A stretch of DNA of 64,000 bases from LZORAL124-50-18 sp051208045 (GTDB lineage Bacteria > Pseudomonadota > Gammaproteobacteria > Pseudomonadales > Oleiphilaceae). The notes below the pieces were generated by a model. The model had not been told where the DNA came from, searched no databases, and was given only the letters and a program-made list of their open reading frames with translations. Location of the stretch: positions 1 to 64,000 of the forward strand of contig JBPJFY010000007.1 in assembly GCA_051208045.1 (NCBI GenBank), read 5' to 3'. Both the position numbers and the translations under genes were made by a program. Below, piece by piece: positions 22,408-30,891 of the stretch; positions within the stretch are counted from its first letter, which is position 1; each line of letters starts with the position of its first letter.

Positions 22408-23454
22408 ATGGCGAAAAGCCTGAATAACACACTGGCAACGTTAGGGCTGGGACTCATGGTGGCCTGGACGTCAGGCTGCAGTGAAACCGGCGGTTCAGGA
22501 AGCTTTGTGACACTGAACAGTTCCGCAGCGACGGTGAACGGCCAGGCCGTGAAGGCGGTGCAGCTGACAGAAAGCGGCGGGCAGCAGGTGTTGCAGATCG
22601 ACTGGAATGTGAATTTCGGGAGCCCGACGAAAGATTATCAAACCCGGGTATTTCTGGGGACTCAACGGTTTGAATCCATTGTTAAACTGCTGGAGCTGAA
22701 TTGTTCTGATACTGAGGAAGGGGCTCCCTGTGGCAGCGTTGCCACCTTTTCGTGCAACATAGAAACCAATGCGGTGAACTGTGCGGCGAATGGTGATGGC
22801 AATCGCGCGTTTATCGATCAGCGGTACAGCCAGCTGCTATTGGAAGTGTGTGTGTATGATCAGCTGTTCAGTGACTTTGATAAGAACCAGTGTAAAACCC
22901 AGGCCTTTCAATTCGCCGTGTTCAAAGAAGAGGATGAACGCCTGACAGAGCATGGTAATGAAATTCCTGCGGAATGGGTGCAGAACGGTGTGCCTGGTTT
23001 GGAGCTGATCGAGGAAACGGAAGAAACCGAAGAAGAGGAAGCCGATGAAGACGCGGAAGAGGAGAAGGTGCCTTTGGAGGAAAATCCGCTTTACATCACT
23101 CAGCAGGAAAACCTGAATCGTTGGACTCAAACCGGATTAACCAATTATCTCTACACGATTAACACAGAATGTGATGAGTGTGATGAATTGGAAGATGTGG
23201 TTGTGGTGGTTACTGATGACCAGGTATCCTCAGCATTTTATACGCCCAGTGGTGTTGCTCTGGATGCGGAAGCGCTGGCGCAGCAACGCACGATCAATCA
23301 GTGGTTTGAGTTTATTAAGGAGGGCATCGATACGGCATTTTTCATTTCCGCCCAGTATCAAACCAAGAAAGGCTATCCCACACAGATTGCCATCGACCCG
23401 AAAGAAGATGTGAGAGATGACGAGACCGTCTATCGAATCAGCGAACTTCAATAG
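22408..23454 (+). CDS. lipoprotein with acidic central segment, unknown function
   Basis: A 348-residue protein with a lipoprotein signal: MAKSLNNTLATLGLGLMVAW then TSGCSETGG, where Cys is the lipidation site. The mature part has four cysteines in the first third (NCSDTEEGAPCGS, FSCNIETNAVNC) and a very acidic stretch of Glu and Asp at about residues 215-240 (EETEETEEEEADEDAEEEK). The last 120 residues form a domain with YLYTINTECDECDELEDVVV and end with KKGYPTQIAIDPKEDVRDDE, similar to the DUF6174-type domain of small secreted proteins; I am unsure of this. The start 22408 follows 17-base tandem repeats; a frame extension to 22306 would be translated repeats. A strong terminator follows. Confidence 0.8.
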   Translation: MAKSLNNTLATLGLGLMVAWTSGCSETGGSGSFVTLNSSAATVNGQAVKAVQLTESGGQQVLQIDWNVNFGSPTKDYQTRVFLGTQRFESIVKLLELNCSDTEEGAPCGSVATFSCNIETNAVNCAANGDGNRAFIDQRYSQLLLEVCVYDQLFSDFDKNQCKTQAFQFAVFKEEDERLTEHGNEIPAEWVQNGVPGLELIEETEETEEEEADEDAEEEKVPLEENPLYITQQENLNRWTQTGLTNYLYTINTECDECDELEDVVVVVTDDQVSSAFYTPSGVALDAEALAQQRTINQWFEFIKEGIDTAFFISAQYQTKKGYPTQIAIDPKEDVRDDETVYRISELQ

Positions 23455-23485
23455 GTTTTCGGGAATTTTTCTCGATCAGTGACTA

Positions 23486-23510
23486 AAAGCCGGGTTCGCC
23501 CGGCTTTTTT
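23486..23510 (+). terminator. Rho-independent terminator
   Basis: AAAGCCGGG (23486-23494), loop TTCG, CCCGGCTTT plus further Ts to 23510. It ends the lipoprotein gene. Confidence 0.9.
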
Positions 23511-23579
23511 GCGAGCGGCTCCGAACCAGACTAAGCTTGAAAGTGTGTTCAGGTGTAATTGCTGGAGAGAGAAGAGCCT

Positions 23580-24173
23580 ATGTTGTCCGAAAGGTCTGGC
23601 CGTGTTGCCCTGTGGAAGGATTGTTGTCTTTGGATGCAAGGCGTTTGCATGCAGGGCGTGTGTATGTGGGGCGTATGGGTGTGTGTCACCTTGTCCGTGC
23701 TGGTCTGGACCTCCCAGGCCTCTGCCGCCGGCCACGCGTTACCCAAACCCGCGGGCAAGGTGATCATGACCGTGTCGGGTGCGATAAGCCAGACTAACCT
23801 GTCAGGGGGAGCGGCGTTTGATCTCCCCATGCTGGAAGCATTGCCACAGCATGACATCCAGACATCGGTACCCTGGTTGGACGGCAAGTTTGTGTTTACG
23901 GGTCCGAGAGTGATGGATGTGCTTAATCGCCTCGGTTATGAAGGATCTTCGCTGAAGGCCCGTGCGCTGGATGGGTACAGCGTTGAGATCCCCATCGAGG
24001 ATATGGATCGATTTCAAACCATATTTGCGATTAAAAAGGATGGAAAAAAGATGCGCATTCGCGAGCGTGGTCCGGTCTGGATCATGTACCCGTTTGATGC
24101 GCATCCTGAACTGCAGCAAGAGGTGTTTTTCCGTCGCTCCATCTGGCAGATTACCGAGATACAGGTTCAGTAG
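23580..24173 (+). CDS. periplasmic molybdopterin-dependent oxidoreductase-like protein
   Basis: A 197-residue exported protein. The N-terminal 50 residues include a long odd stretch rich in Cys, Met, Val and Gly (CCLWMQGVCMQGVCMWGVWV) before a signal-like segment ending SASAAGHA. The rest (LPKPAGKVIMTVSGAISQTN, FDLPMLEALPQHDIQTSVPW, LNRLGYEGSSLKARALDGYS, RGPVWIMYPFD) matches the short SUOX/oxidoreductase molybdopterin-binding fold found beside two-component sensors. The cofactor-ligating Cys of true sulfite oxidases is not visible, so it may be a non-enzymatic sensor domain. The stop overlaps the GTG start of the histidine kinase by one base, indicating a shared message. The true start is uncertain because of the odd N-terminus. 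Confidence 0.75.
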   Translation: MLSERSGRVALWKDCCLWMQGVCMQGVCMWGVWVCVTLSVLVWTSQASAAGHALPKPAGKVIMTVSGAISQTNLSGGAAFDLPMLEALPQHDIQTSVPWLDGKFVFTGPRVMDVLNRLGYEGSSLKARALDGYSVEIPIEDMDRFQTIFAIKKDGKKMRIRERGPVWIMYPFDAHPELQQEVFFRRSIWQITEIQVQ

Positions 24174-25600
24174 TGGAAGCGCCCATCCGTCTGCGTTACC
24201 TGGTGCTGGTCTGTATTGTCAGTGCGTTGGTGATCTTTACCTGTTACAGCGGCTATGGGGTGTATCGTACCAGTCAGCAGCTCAATCAGTTCGTCAAATC
24301 TGAAATCTTCTGGATGTTCTATCAGGCGGAAGAAAGCCATCTTAAATTGTTGCTGAACCTGTCCCAGTATCAGAATCAACATCGCCTGGTGTCCAGTGAT
24401 GAGGTTATTGATCAATTTGATATCGTTTGGGCTTTTTGGGCTTCTCTGGATAACCTGACCCAAAACCACTCGCTGGAAATTGCGCAACTGCCACTGTTGA
24501 AAAGCGCAGCGGATCGCCTGGGTAATGTGCTGCGCACGGCAGAGAAAAGGGTGTTGGACCTGGAGCAGTTATCCCCCTTGGAACTTTCGTCACTGCAGCA
24601 GTTGCTGACACCAGTAAAAACCTCTCTGCGTGATGCGACGGTCACATTGATCAATGTGGATAACCAGCAGCGGGCTGAACGCCGGTCGGAATTGACCCGG
24701 CTCACGCAACAAACGCTGCTGGCATTATTTTTGGCCTTGTTGGTGGTGGTGTGTATCTGTTTGCTGCTTTTTAAGGAAATGCGGCAGGGCCAGAAACTCA
24801 ACGATGAATTGGAAGATCGGGTGACTGAGCGAACCCGGGAACTGGTGGAGATGAACGAAGATCTGGTTGAGGCCAGGAAGCGGGCGGAATCTGCCGATCA
24901 GGCGAAAACCGAGTTTTTGTCGAATGTCAGCCATGAGCTGCGCACGCCGCTGAATGCCGTGCTGGGGATGGGGCGCTTGTTGTTGCGTTCCACACTCAAC
25001 GCTCGGCAGCAGAGTCAGGCGGGCACGATCGTCGATTCTGGCGAAGAGTTGTTGAAGAAAATCACCGAAATGCTGGATTATGCCGAGATCGAAGCTGGCC
25101 GCCTGAAAACGGTACTGCGGCCGTTTGCGGTGACTCAGCTACTCGAAAGTATCGAGCACGCCTATCGTGAGCCTGCGGAAGCCAAAGCGCTCAAGCTGCA
25201 TTGTCTGCAGGAAGGTGCCATCCCTCAACGGCTCATGGGTGATGTCTGTCTGATTGAGAAGATTCTGATGCATCTGTCCGATAACGCCGTGAAATATACC
25301 AATGAAGGCGAAATCACGGTCTCCGTGCGTGTGGTCTCGGAAAACGAAGATCCGGGTGTGATTGTGCTGGCGTTTTCGGTTCGTGATACGGGGGTAGGGA
25401 TGTCGGCTGATATCCAGTCAAAAGTCTTTCACCTGTTTACACAGGGGGATGGCTCGATTACTCGTAAGGTCGAAGGTACCGGGCTTGGTTTGGCGCTGAG
25501 CCAGAAAATGGTGGCTTTGATGGGTGGATCACTGATCTGTGATTCTGTCGCGGGTGAAGGGAGTGAGTTTCGCTTTTCTCTGCCTTGTCAGGTGTGCTGA
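24173..25600 (+). CDS. membrane sensor histidine kinase
   Basis: A 475-residue kinase starting at GTG. It has an N-terminal transmembrane segment (LRYLVLVCIVSALVIFTCYS), a periplasmic helical region of about 150 residues, a second membrane helix (LLALFLALLVVVCICLLLF), a coiled coil (LNDELEDRVTERTRELVEMN), the HisKA domain with SNVSHELRTPLNAVLGMG (phosphorylated His about 254), and a HATPase domain with LSDNAVKYTNEGE, RDTGVGMS and GTGLGLAL. There is no receiver domain, and no response regulator lies next to it. It is flanked by two periplasmic proteins (molybdopterin-fold and binding protein), probably the signal inputs. The partner regulator must be elsewhere. Confidence 0.93.
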   Translation: MEAPIRLRYLVLVCIVSALVIFTCYSGYGVYRTSQQLNQFVKSEIFWMFYQAEESHLKLLLNLSQYQNQHRLVSSDEVIDQFDIVWAFWASLDNLTQNHSLEIAQLPLLKSAADRLGNVLRTAEKRVLDLEQLSPLELSSLQQLLTPVKTSLRDATVTLINVDNQQRAERRSELTRLTQQTLLALFLALLVVVCICLLLFKEMRQGQKLNDELEDRVTERTRELVEMNEDLVEARKRAESADQAKTEFLSNVSHELRTPLNAVLGMGRLLLRSTLNARQQSQAGTIVDSGEELLKKITEMLDYAEIEAGRLKTVLRPFAVTQLLESIEHAYREPAEAKALKLHCLQEGAIPQRLMGDVCLIEKILMHLSDNAVKYTNEGEITVSVRVVSENEDPGVIVLAFSVRDTGVGMSADIQSKVFHLFTQGDGSITRKVEGTGLGLALSQKMVALMGGSLICDSVAGEGSEFRFSLPCQVC

Positions 25601-25602
25601 CC

Positions 25603-26334
25603 ATGAAGAAAAATCGTTTGTTCTGGCTTGTTTTGCTCCCTCTGCTTCAGAGCGCTGTGGCGGAGGAGTCAATCAGCATTCTCTACAACGAGCGCCTGCC
25701 CTATCTGGTTTCGTCGGGTGATGGAACCGTGCGTGGCCTCACGGGCACGCCAGCCTCTGACGCATTTGTTCAAGCAAAAATTCCACATGTATGGATCAAA
25801 ACACCCTCTAATCGGCAGCTTGCCTTGCTGAAGTTGAACGCTGAAAAAGCCTGTGCCGTTGGCTGGTTCAAGAATTCCGAGAGAGAGGCGTTTGCGCGAT
25901 ATACAAAACCCATTTATCAGGATTCGGCAACGATCGGCTTGGCGTTAGCGAGCAATAACAAAATCAGCGAGGTTTCCCGCATCTCCGATATTCTGGTACG
26001 CCAGGAATTGTTGTTGATTGCAAAAAGCGGTTATTCCTATGGTGCCTATATCGACGGGTTGATTAAAAAGTTGTCGCCCAAGCTTAAGTATCTGATCGTT
26101 GAAAACACGCGGATGATCAAACTGGTACGAGCGGGGCGGGCGGATTACTTTTTTATTACGGAGGACGAGGCGGACGGGTTGATCAAGTCCATGAACTATG
26201 ACTCGGAAGAGTTCCGGTATCTTCGATTTGCGGATGCTCCCAAAGAGAACTTTCGTTATATTTTATGCAGCAAAAGTGTTCCAGCAGCTGTTTTGGAAGC
26301 GCTTAATCGTCATATTCCCGAAATCAGCAGGTGA
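25603..26334 (+). CDS. periplasmic substrate-binding-like protein
   Basis: A 243-residue exported protein with signal peptide KNRLFWLVLLPLLQSAVAEE (cleavage after VAEE or AVA). The mature part is a small type 2 binding-protein fold (SISILYNERLPYLVSSGDGT, LKLNAEKACAVGWFKNSERE, YTKPIYQDSATIGLALASNN, RAGRADYFFITEDEA), of the SBP_bac_3 kind often used as a ligand receptor. It starts at ATG 25603, two bases after the kinase stop, so it belongs to the same operon. No transporter is nearby, which supports a sensory role with the kinase. An imperfect dyad that may end transcription follows at once. Confidence 0.85.
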   Translation: MKKNRLFWLVLLPLLQSAVAEESISILYNERLPYLVSSGDGTVRGLTGTPASDAFVQAKIPHVWIKTPSNRQLALLKLNAEKACAVGWFKNSEREAFARYTKPIYQDSATIGLALASNNKISEVSRISDILVRQELLLIAKSGYSYGAYIDGLIKKLSPKLKYLIVENTRMIKLVRAGRADYFFITEDEADGLIKSMNYDSEEFRYLRFADAPKENFRYILCSKSVPAAVLEALNRHIPEISR

Positions 26335-26358
26335 CCCCGGTACGCTTGGATACCGGGG
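26335..26358 (+). terminator. hairpin between the sensor operon and the fasciclin gene
   Basis: CCCCGGTA (26335-26342) pairs with TACCGGGG (26351-26358) just after the stop of the binding protein. Only a weak T-run follows. It lies between convergent genes and could serve both. Confidence 0.55.
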
Positions 26359-26372
26359 TGTGATCCCTTGTT

Positions 26373-27353
26373 TCAGGGAGTCTCGCCAGTGGTGATCACC
26401 GTATCAATGACGTGGATGACGCCATTGGTGGTATAGATATCTTTGGTGATGACCGTTGCGCCACCGACCATGAGAGCATCGCTGCTTTCATCAATCGATA
26501 TCATGACCAGTTTACCTCCGGCGGTGCTGGCCTTCTGACCGTTCAGGGTGTAGGCCGTGACGGAATTCACTTCCGCGCCAGACACGACGTGCTGCAGTAG
26601 AATGTCACTGAGCGCCGCAGTGTCCGCCAGCAGGCTGGTGATGGTTTCCGTGCCGAGCTTGGCAAAGGCATCGTCTGTCGGTGCAAACACCGTAAAGGTG
26701 GTGTTGGGATCTGCCAGCGTGCTGTCCAGCCCGGTCGCCTGCAGTGCCGTCACCAGGGTGGTGAAGGTACCTGCTGCAATGGCCGTGTCAACGATATCCA
26801 TCGTGGGCTCGCCTTTGTCGGCGGACGGGAGCAATACGGCATCGATCACGTGAATGAGGCCATTGCTGGCGGTTATGTCGGTCGCAGTGACCGTCGATGT
26901 GTTGACCAGTAGATTGCTGCCACTCAAGGAGAGGCCTGCAGCGTCATTGTTGACCATGGTGACGGCCGTACCCGCACTGCCCACAGCAGCTTCGGCGTTC
27001 ACGCTGCCGGAAATAACGTGATAGGTGAGGATGTCAGAAAGCGTATCGGTGTCGGCCAGCAGGGCATTGATGGTGTCAGTGCCGAGCAACGCGAAGGCGT
27101 CGTCAGTGGGTGCGAATACGGTGAACGTGGCGGACTCATCCGACAGAGTTTGATCGAGCCCGGTGGCTTCCAGCGCGGCAATCAGGGTGGTGAAGCTGCC
27201 ATTGCTTCTCGCCACATCCACAATGGATTGGCTGGTGCTGGTCCCGGTGTCGGTCATCACCGGATGGTCGTCATCGTCGTCGTTACAGGCGATCAGTGTC
27301 ATGGCTAGTAATCCTGTACCGATTAACTTAAGGGGCGTGGAAATTGTGCTCAT
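26373..27353 (-). CDS. lipoprotein with two fasciclin (FAS1) domains
   Basis: A 326-residue protein with a lipoprotein signal peptide (LKLIGTGLLAMTLIAC, lipobox LIAC) and a run of five Asp right after the Cys (CNDDDDDHP), which would keep it in a defined membrane by the sorting rules. Two FAS1 domains follow, each with TFTVFAPTDDAFA and a closing segment (NGLIHVIDAVLLP, NGVIHVIDTVITT). FAS1 domains mediate adhesion or binding at the cell surface. I chose ATG 27353 with AGGAGAGG upstream; the longer frame to 27482 is not signal-like. It could share a message with the ExoY-like gene upstream, but the gap of 82 bases does not settle it. Confidence 0.9.
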   Translation of the reverse strand: MSTISTPLKLIGTGLLAMTLIACNDDDDDHPVMTDTGTSTSQSIVDVARSNGSFTTLIAALEATGLDQTLSDESATFTVFAPTDDAFALLGTDTINALLADTDTLSDILTYHVISGSVNAEAAVGSAGTAVTMVNNDAAGLSLSGSNLLVNTSTVTATDITASNGLIHVIDAVLLPSADKGEPTMDIVDTAIAAGTFTTLVTALQATGLDSTLADPNTTFTVFAPTDDAFAKLGTETITSLLADTAALSDILLQHVVSGAEVNSVTAYTLNGQKASTAGGKLVMISIDESSDALMVGGATVITKDIYTTNGVIHVIDTVITTGETP

Positions 27354-27435
27354 CGTACCTCTCCTGAGAGTTTTGTTTTGGTGTGATGAGAAGTACGGCG
27401 GACACAATTTTTCGGACCACAACAATTGAAACTTT

Positions 27436-28734
27436 TTATCCCCAGTGGCCGGGCAACCCCCAGACCCAGCTTTGCGGTACATAGAATCCCATGGCTTTCA
27501 ATGCGCTGGCGTATTCGCGGAATTCGGCGTAGGTTTCCAGCGTGCAAATCTCTGTATAGCGTGCGGTGGGGGGCGTCCGGCCCTGCTGAATGCGGGTCAG
27601 TGCCGCAGGCTGAAATACGGTTAAGGGTAAACCGTCACCGAACCCGTTGCTTTGAATTGTCTGCATATCCTGGGCTGTGATCGCGCCAAATCCTTTGTGC
27701 CTGTGAGACTCGGCATTATGATGCACTCGACGAAAAGGCGACTTGTTGCCTGTGGCACCCATTTCGACATTGAGCTGGTTGATGCACCGGAGAATACGTG
27801 GCGTCAGATTGCCCATATCATTGTGCTCGTTGCGCGGACCGTATTGACCGCTCTGTTGTGCCAGGTTCTGACGAGACTGTTCGGAATAGCGAGTGCCTTG
27901 GTAATCCCCGTGATCAAACCGGCCCCCGGTATGCAGACGCGGGTCCAATACGTTGTCCATGCCCACACCGGCACGGAAGGTCAGACCGGGTTGCTGCTGG
28001 TTACCAAAGAATAGGCCGGGTTTGGTGATTTCGTGCGGTGACTGGCTGCCGTAGTTCGCCCAGGCGGGGCAAATGGCCATCAGATCATAATCCCCCGTCA
28101 TGGGTTTTTCTGCACCGCGCTCGCCGGAAATCATCACTTCCAGTGGGCCTTCCGGGTTGGTGTCGATGAGCTTGAAAAAGTTGGTGCCTGCCCCTTCCGG
28201 ATAACACCAGATTTCATAGTCATTGGTTTGGGCACGATGCTTGGCTTTGAAAGCAAACTCCCGCTCCCCGCCACTGGCGACCGCGATAAGTACAAGATCT
28301 TTGCTGCCCTGAATCTGTGTTTTGCTTTTAAGTGCCGTTCGCGCCGGTCGTTCTTCCGGTCGGTTGAGCTGGTCGTTGATCTCGCTGTCGGTCAATACCA
28401 GCGTCTGCTTGTCGGCAAAGCCTTCGTGAATGCCTTTATCATTGGCTCGGGTGCCTTTGTTTGCTTTTTCCACGCTGTGCCAGACCTTGCTGTATTTTCC
28501 CAGGTAGGGCACGAAACCGGCCTGTGGTCCCCAGTCAGAACTTTTGCCTTTAACATGGAAATTCTTGGTCGGGTACCCACGTTCAATCCAGCGCTTTGCC
28601 CAGGGGCCCGTGGAGCGAAAGATAATCACTTCTCCGAGTTTATTGGCAACGCGAGCTGCTGCCTGCATGTCTGCTTTGATCATGCCATTTTGCGAGTGTC
28701 GATAGGATGCTTCCAAGCCGGGAATAACTGCCAT
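27436..28734 (-). CDS. ExoY/edema-factor-type nucleotidyl cyclase (class II adenylate cyclase-like)
   Basis: A 432-residue protein without signal peptide that matches the catalytic core of class II cyclase toxins (ExoY, CyaA, edema factor). GYPTKNFHVKGKSSDWGPQA has the paired lysines (Lys57 and Lys64) that hold ATP; MTGDYDLMAICPAW has the metal-binding pair Asp215 and Asp217; NLTPRILRCINQLN and the HHNAES segment (His338/His339) follow as in ExoY. In ExoY an Asn lies six residues after the catalytic His; here that place is Arg345, so either the alignment shifts or the site is altered. Such enzymes are made by pathogens and work only after binding a host activator (actin or calmodulin). Here no type III secretion or chaperone gene is nearby; neighbours are an alkyl sulfatase and a fasciclin lipoprotein. 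Export and target are unknown. Confidence 0.85.
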   Translation of the reverse strand: MAVIPGLEASYRHSQNGMIKADMQAAARVANKLGEVIIFRSTGPWAKRWIERGYPTKNFHVKGKSSDWGPQAGFVPYLGKYSKVWHSVEKANKGTRANDKGIHEGFADKQTLVLTDSEINDQLNRPEERPARTALKSKTQIQGSKDLVLIAVASGGEREFAFKAKHRAQTNDYEIWCYPEGAGTNFFKLIDTNPEGPLEVMISGERGAEKPMTGDYDLMAICPAWANYGSQSPHEITKPGLFFGNQQQPGLTFRAGVGMDNVLDPRLHTGGRFDHGDYQGTRYSEQSRQNLAQQSGQYGPRNEHNDMGNLTPRILRCINQLNVEMGATGNKSPFRRVHHNAESHRHKGFGAITAQDMQTIQSNGFGDGLPLTVFQPAALTRIQQGRTPPTARYTEICTLETYAEFREYASALKAMGFYVPQSWVWGLPGHWG

Positions 28735-28898
28735 GTGAGTGTCCTCTTGCGAGATGATTGTTGGTTGCCCGGCGTAGAAATGTATCGCGTCTCTTCATCC
28801 ACCGTGAAGGGCAATTTACCGAGCGATGCTTTTTACCGGGCATATTATTGTTTAATCGGTTGCGCTAATTCGGGCACAACGCCCTCAATCAATCCTGC

Positions 28899-30887
28899 TC
28901 AGGGCGTGACGATGTTAAATGTGCCGTCAGGGCGGTCAAAGAGCGTCAAAAACCGGATCATAGCCAGCTTACTCCCCTTCAGATGCACCGTATCATCCAA
29001 TAAAAGATCCGTTAGTCCGGCTTCGCCAATGGAAAGTTTCACGAACAGAGGCTTGGTGATGGTAAGCGTCGCGTCAATCGCCACAGTTTCCGGCGTGTCC
29101 GGTGCGAGGTTGTGGTGATGTAATACCGCATTTTTGACTTCAAGCAGGTAAACCGCGTGCTGATCGGGAAAATTGAGACGCACCCGCAGATGTGTATCTT
29201 CCGCTTCAGGACCATTGAGTCGTACGGCCATGGAATCAAAAAAGCGTGCGAGCGGGGTGTGCATCAGGATGTTCTCCATCAACCGGATATCGAAGCCGGT
29301 TTCTGGCGCACCGTGGCGAAGTTCATAGGCCGCACTGAGGTAGCTGTCTCGCCAGGGGGCGGATTCTGCCTGATAGCCCAATTGGTCGTAGACGACGGCT
29401 AACCGGTGGCGAGCTTCCGTATTCTCCGGCTCGGCAAATACCAGTTTATCCAGGAGTTCTGCTGCCCAGCGATAGTCACCAGTATCGGCAGCGGCCTTTG
29501 CTGCTTCCATGACCTGGCTCGCACCACCCATCAGCGAGACATAACGTGCGGCAGATTCGGTTTTCGGCAAGGGGTTCAATGTGGCGGGATTGGCGTCATA
29601 CCAACCGAGATAATGCTGGTAGATTGCGCGTACGTTGTGCCGAATGGAGCCATAATAGCCGCGTGTTGAAAAGTTGCCCGACAGAGAGGCGGGCAAGGTA
29701 ATCTGCTCGGCAATCTCGTCGGGTGTTTTGCCGACATTCATCAACCGTACCGTCTGATCATGCAGGTATTTATAGGTATCCCGTTGTTGTTCCAGAAAGG
29801 CCATGACGGATTCATTGCCCCACACCGGCCAATGATGGCTGCCAAAATACACTTCTGCCGAGGAATAGCGTCGTGATGCCGCATCAATGTAGTTGCTCCA
29901 CTTCAGGGCGTCCCGCACTTTTGCACCACGTAAGGTGTACAGGTTATGCAAGGTGTGTGAGACCAGCTCGGCACCGCAAAAAGCTTTCTGTTCCGGGAGG
30001 TAAAAGGTGAACTCTGCGGGCGCTTCAGATCCGCTGACGAGCTGAAACTCCACCGGAACGCCATCAATCTCATGCTGTTCGAACGGCGCTTCTATGATAC
30101 GCGTGGGTGGCAGGATACCAAATTGTCCATATGCGGGTTGTTTGCCCAGTCCGGAGCCGATATGCCCGCGTGAGTCTATCGGTAACTGCCTGCCGTACAT
30201 ATAGCTGGCACGGCGACCCATGGCCAATCCCGCAATGATGTTTTCACTGGTGGCTTCTTCCAGAAAGCCCGATGGCGCATAAATCGGGAAGTTGGGGTCG
30301 TGCTGTTGATCGGGCGTCAACACACCGAGAATGCCGCCAAAATGATCGATGTGGCTGTGCGTGATCAACACCGCACTCACCGGGCGCGCACCCAGAGTCT
30401 CATTCGCCAGACCAAGCGCCGCGCGTGCGGTATCCGGTGTGGTGAGCGGATCGACCACGATCCAGCCGGATTTTCCCTCGATCAGGGTCATATTGGCCAG
30501 ATCAAATCCACGCAATTGATAAACGCCGTCGGTCACCTTGAACAGCCCATGCAGGTTATTGAGTTTAGCCTGCCGCCAGAGACTGGGGTTGACCGTCGAC
30601 GGGGCATCGCCGTCAATAAATTCGTACTGCTTCTGGCTCCAGATCAGCGTACCGTTCGCATCTGTGATTTCCAGCTGAGGTCTCGACGTGATGAAACCGC
30701 GTTGGGCATGATCAAAACTGGCGGGATTCTTGAGGGGGAGTGACCGTGCAACCGCTTGTTGATGCGCCTGTGTGGCTTCACTGGCCGGCGTGTTGCCCGC
30801 TTCATTGATGGTTTCTTCCGCGCCGCACGCAATCAGTAGCGTGGTGAGTGCCAACAGCAGGGTATAGCAGACATTTTTTTCTAACAT
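28899..30887 (-). CDS. class III alkyl sulfatase, metallo-beta-lactamase fold lipoprotein
   Basis: A 662-residue enzyme of the SdsA1/YjcS/BDS1 type. It has a lipoprotein signal (MLEKNVCYTLLLALTTLLIA then CGAEE), the metallo-beta-lactamase domain with ITHSHIDHFGGI as zinc site and later FCGAELVSHTLHNLYTLRGA and FGSHHWPVWGNE, the all-alpha dimerisation domain (AARYVSLMGGASQVMEAAKA), and a C-terminal SCP2-like domain that gathers the alkyl chain. The class hydrolyses primary alkyl sulfates such as SDS to the alcohol and sulfate. The lipid anchor would put it in the periplasm or outer membrane. It starts 4 bases after the stop of the Hpt-REC-GGDEF-EAL gene, so the two are probably co-transcribed. 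Confidence 0.92.
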   Translation of the reverse strand: MLEKNVCYTLLLALTTLLIACGAEETINEAGNTPASEATQAHQQAVARSLPLKNPASFDHAQRGFITSRPQLEITDANGTLIWSQKQYEFIDGDAPSTVNPSLWRQAKLNNLHGLFKVTDGVYQLRGFDLANMTLIEGKSGWIVVDPLTTPDTARAALGLANETLGARPVSAVLITHSHIDHFGGILGVLTPDQQHDPNFPIYAPSGFLEEATSENIIAGLAMGRRASYMYGRQLPIDSRGHIGSGLGKQPAYGQFGILPPTRIIEAPFEQHEIDGVPVEFQLVSGSEAPAEFTFYLPEQKAFCGAELVSHTLHNLYTLRGAKVRDALKWSNYIDAASRRYSSAEVYFGSHHWPVWGNESVMAFLEQQRDTYKYLHDQTVRLMNVGKTPDEIAEQITLPASLSGNFSTRGYYGSIRHNVRAIYQHYLGWYDANPATLNPLPKTESAARYVSLMGGASQVMEAAKAAADTGDYRWAAELLDKLVFAEPENTEARHRLAVVYDQLGYQAESAPWRDSYLSAAYELRHGAPETGFDIRLMENILMHTPLARFFDSMAVRLNGPEAEDTHLRVRLNFPDQHAVYLLEVKNAVLHHHNLAPDTPETVAIDATLTITKPLFVKLSIGEAGLTDLLLDDTVHLKGSKLAMIRFLTLFDRPDGTFNIVTP

Positions 30888-30891
30888 AAGA

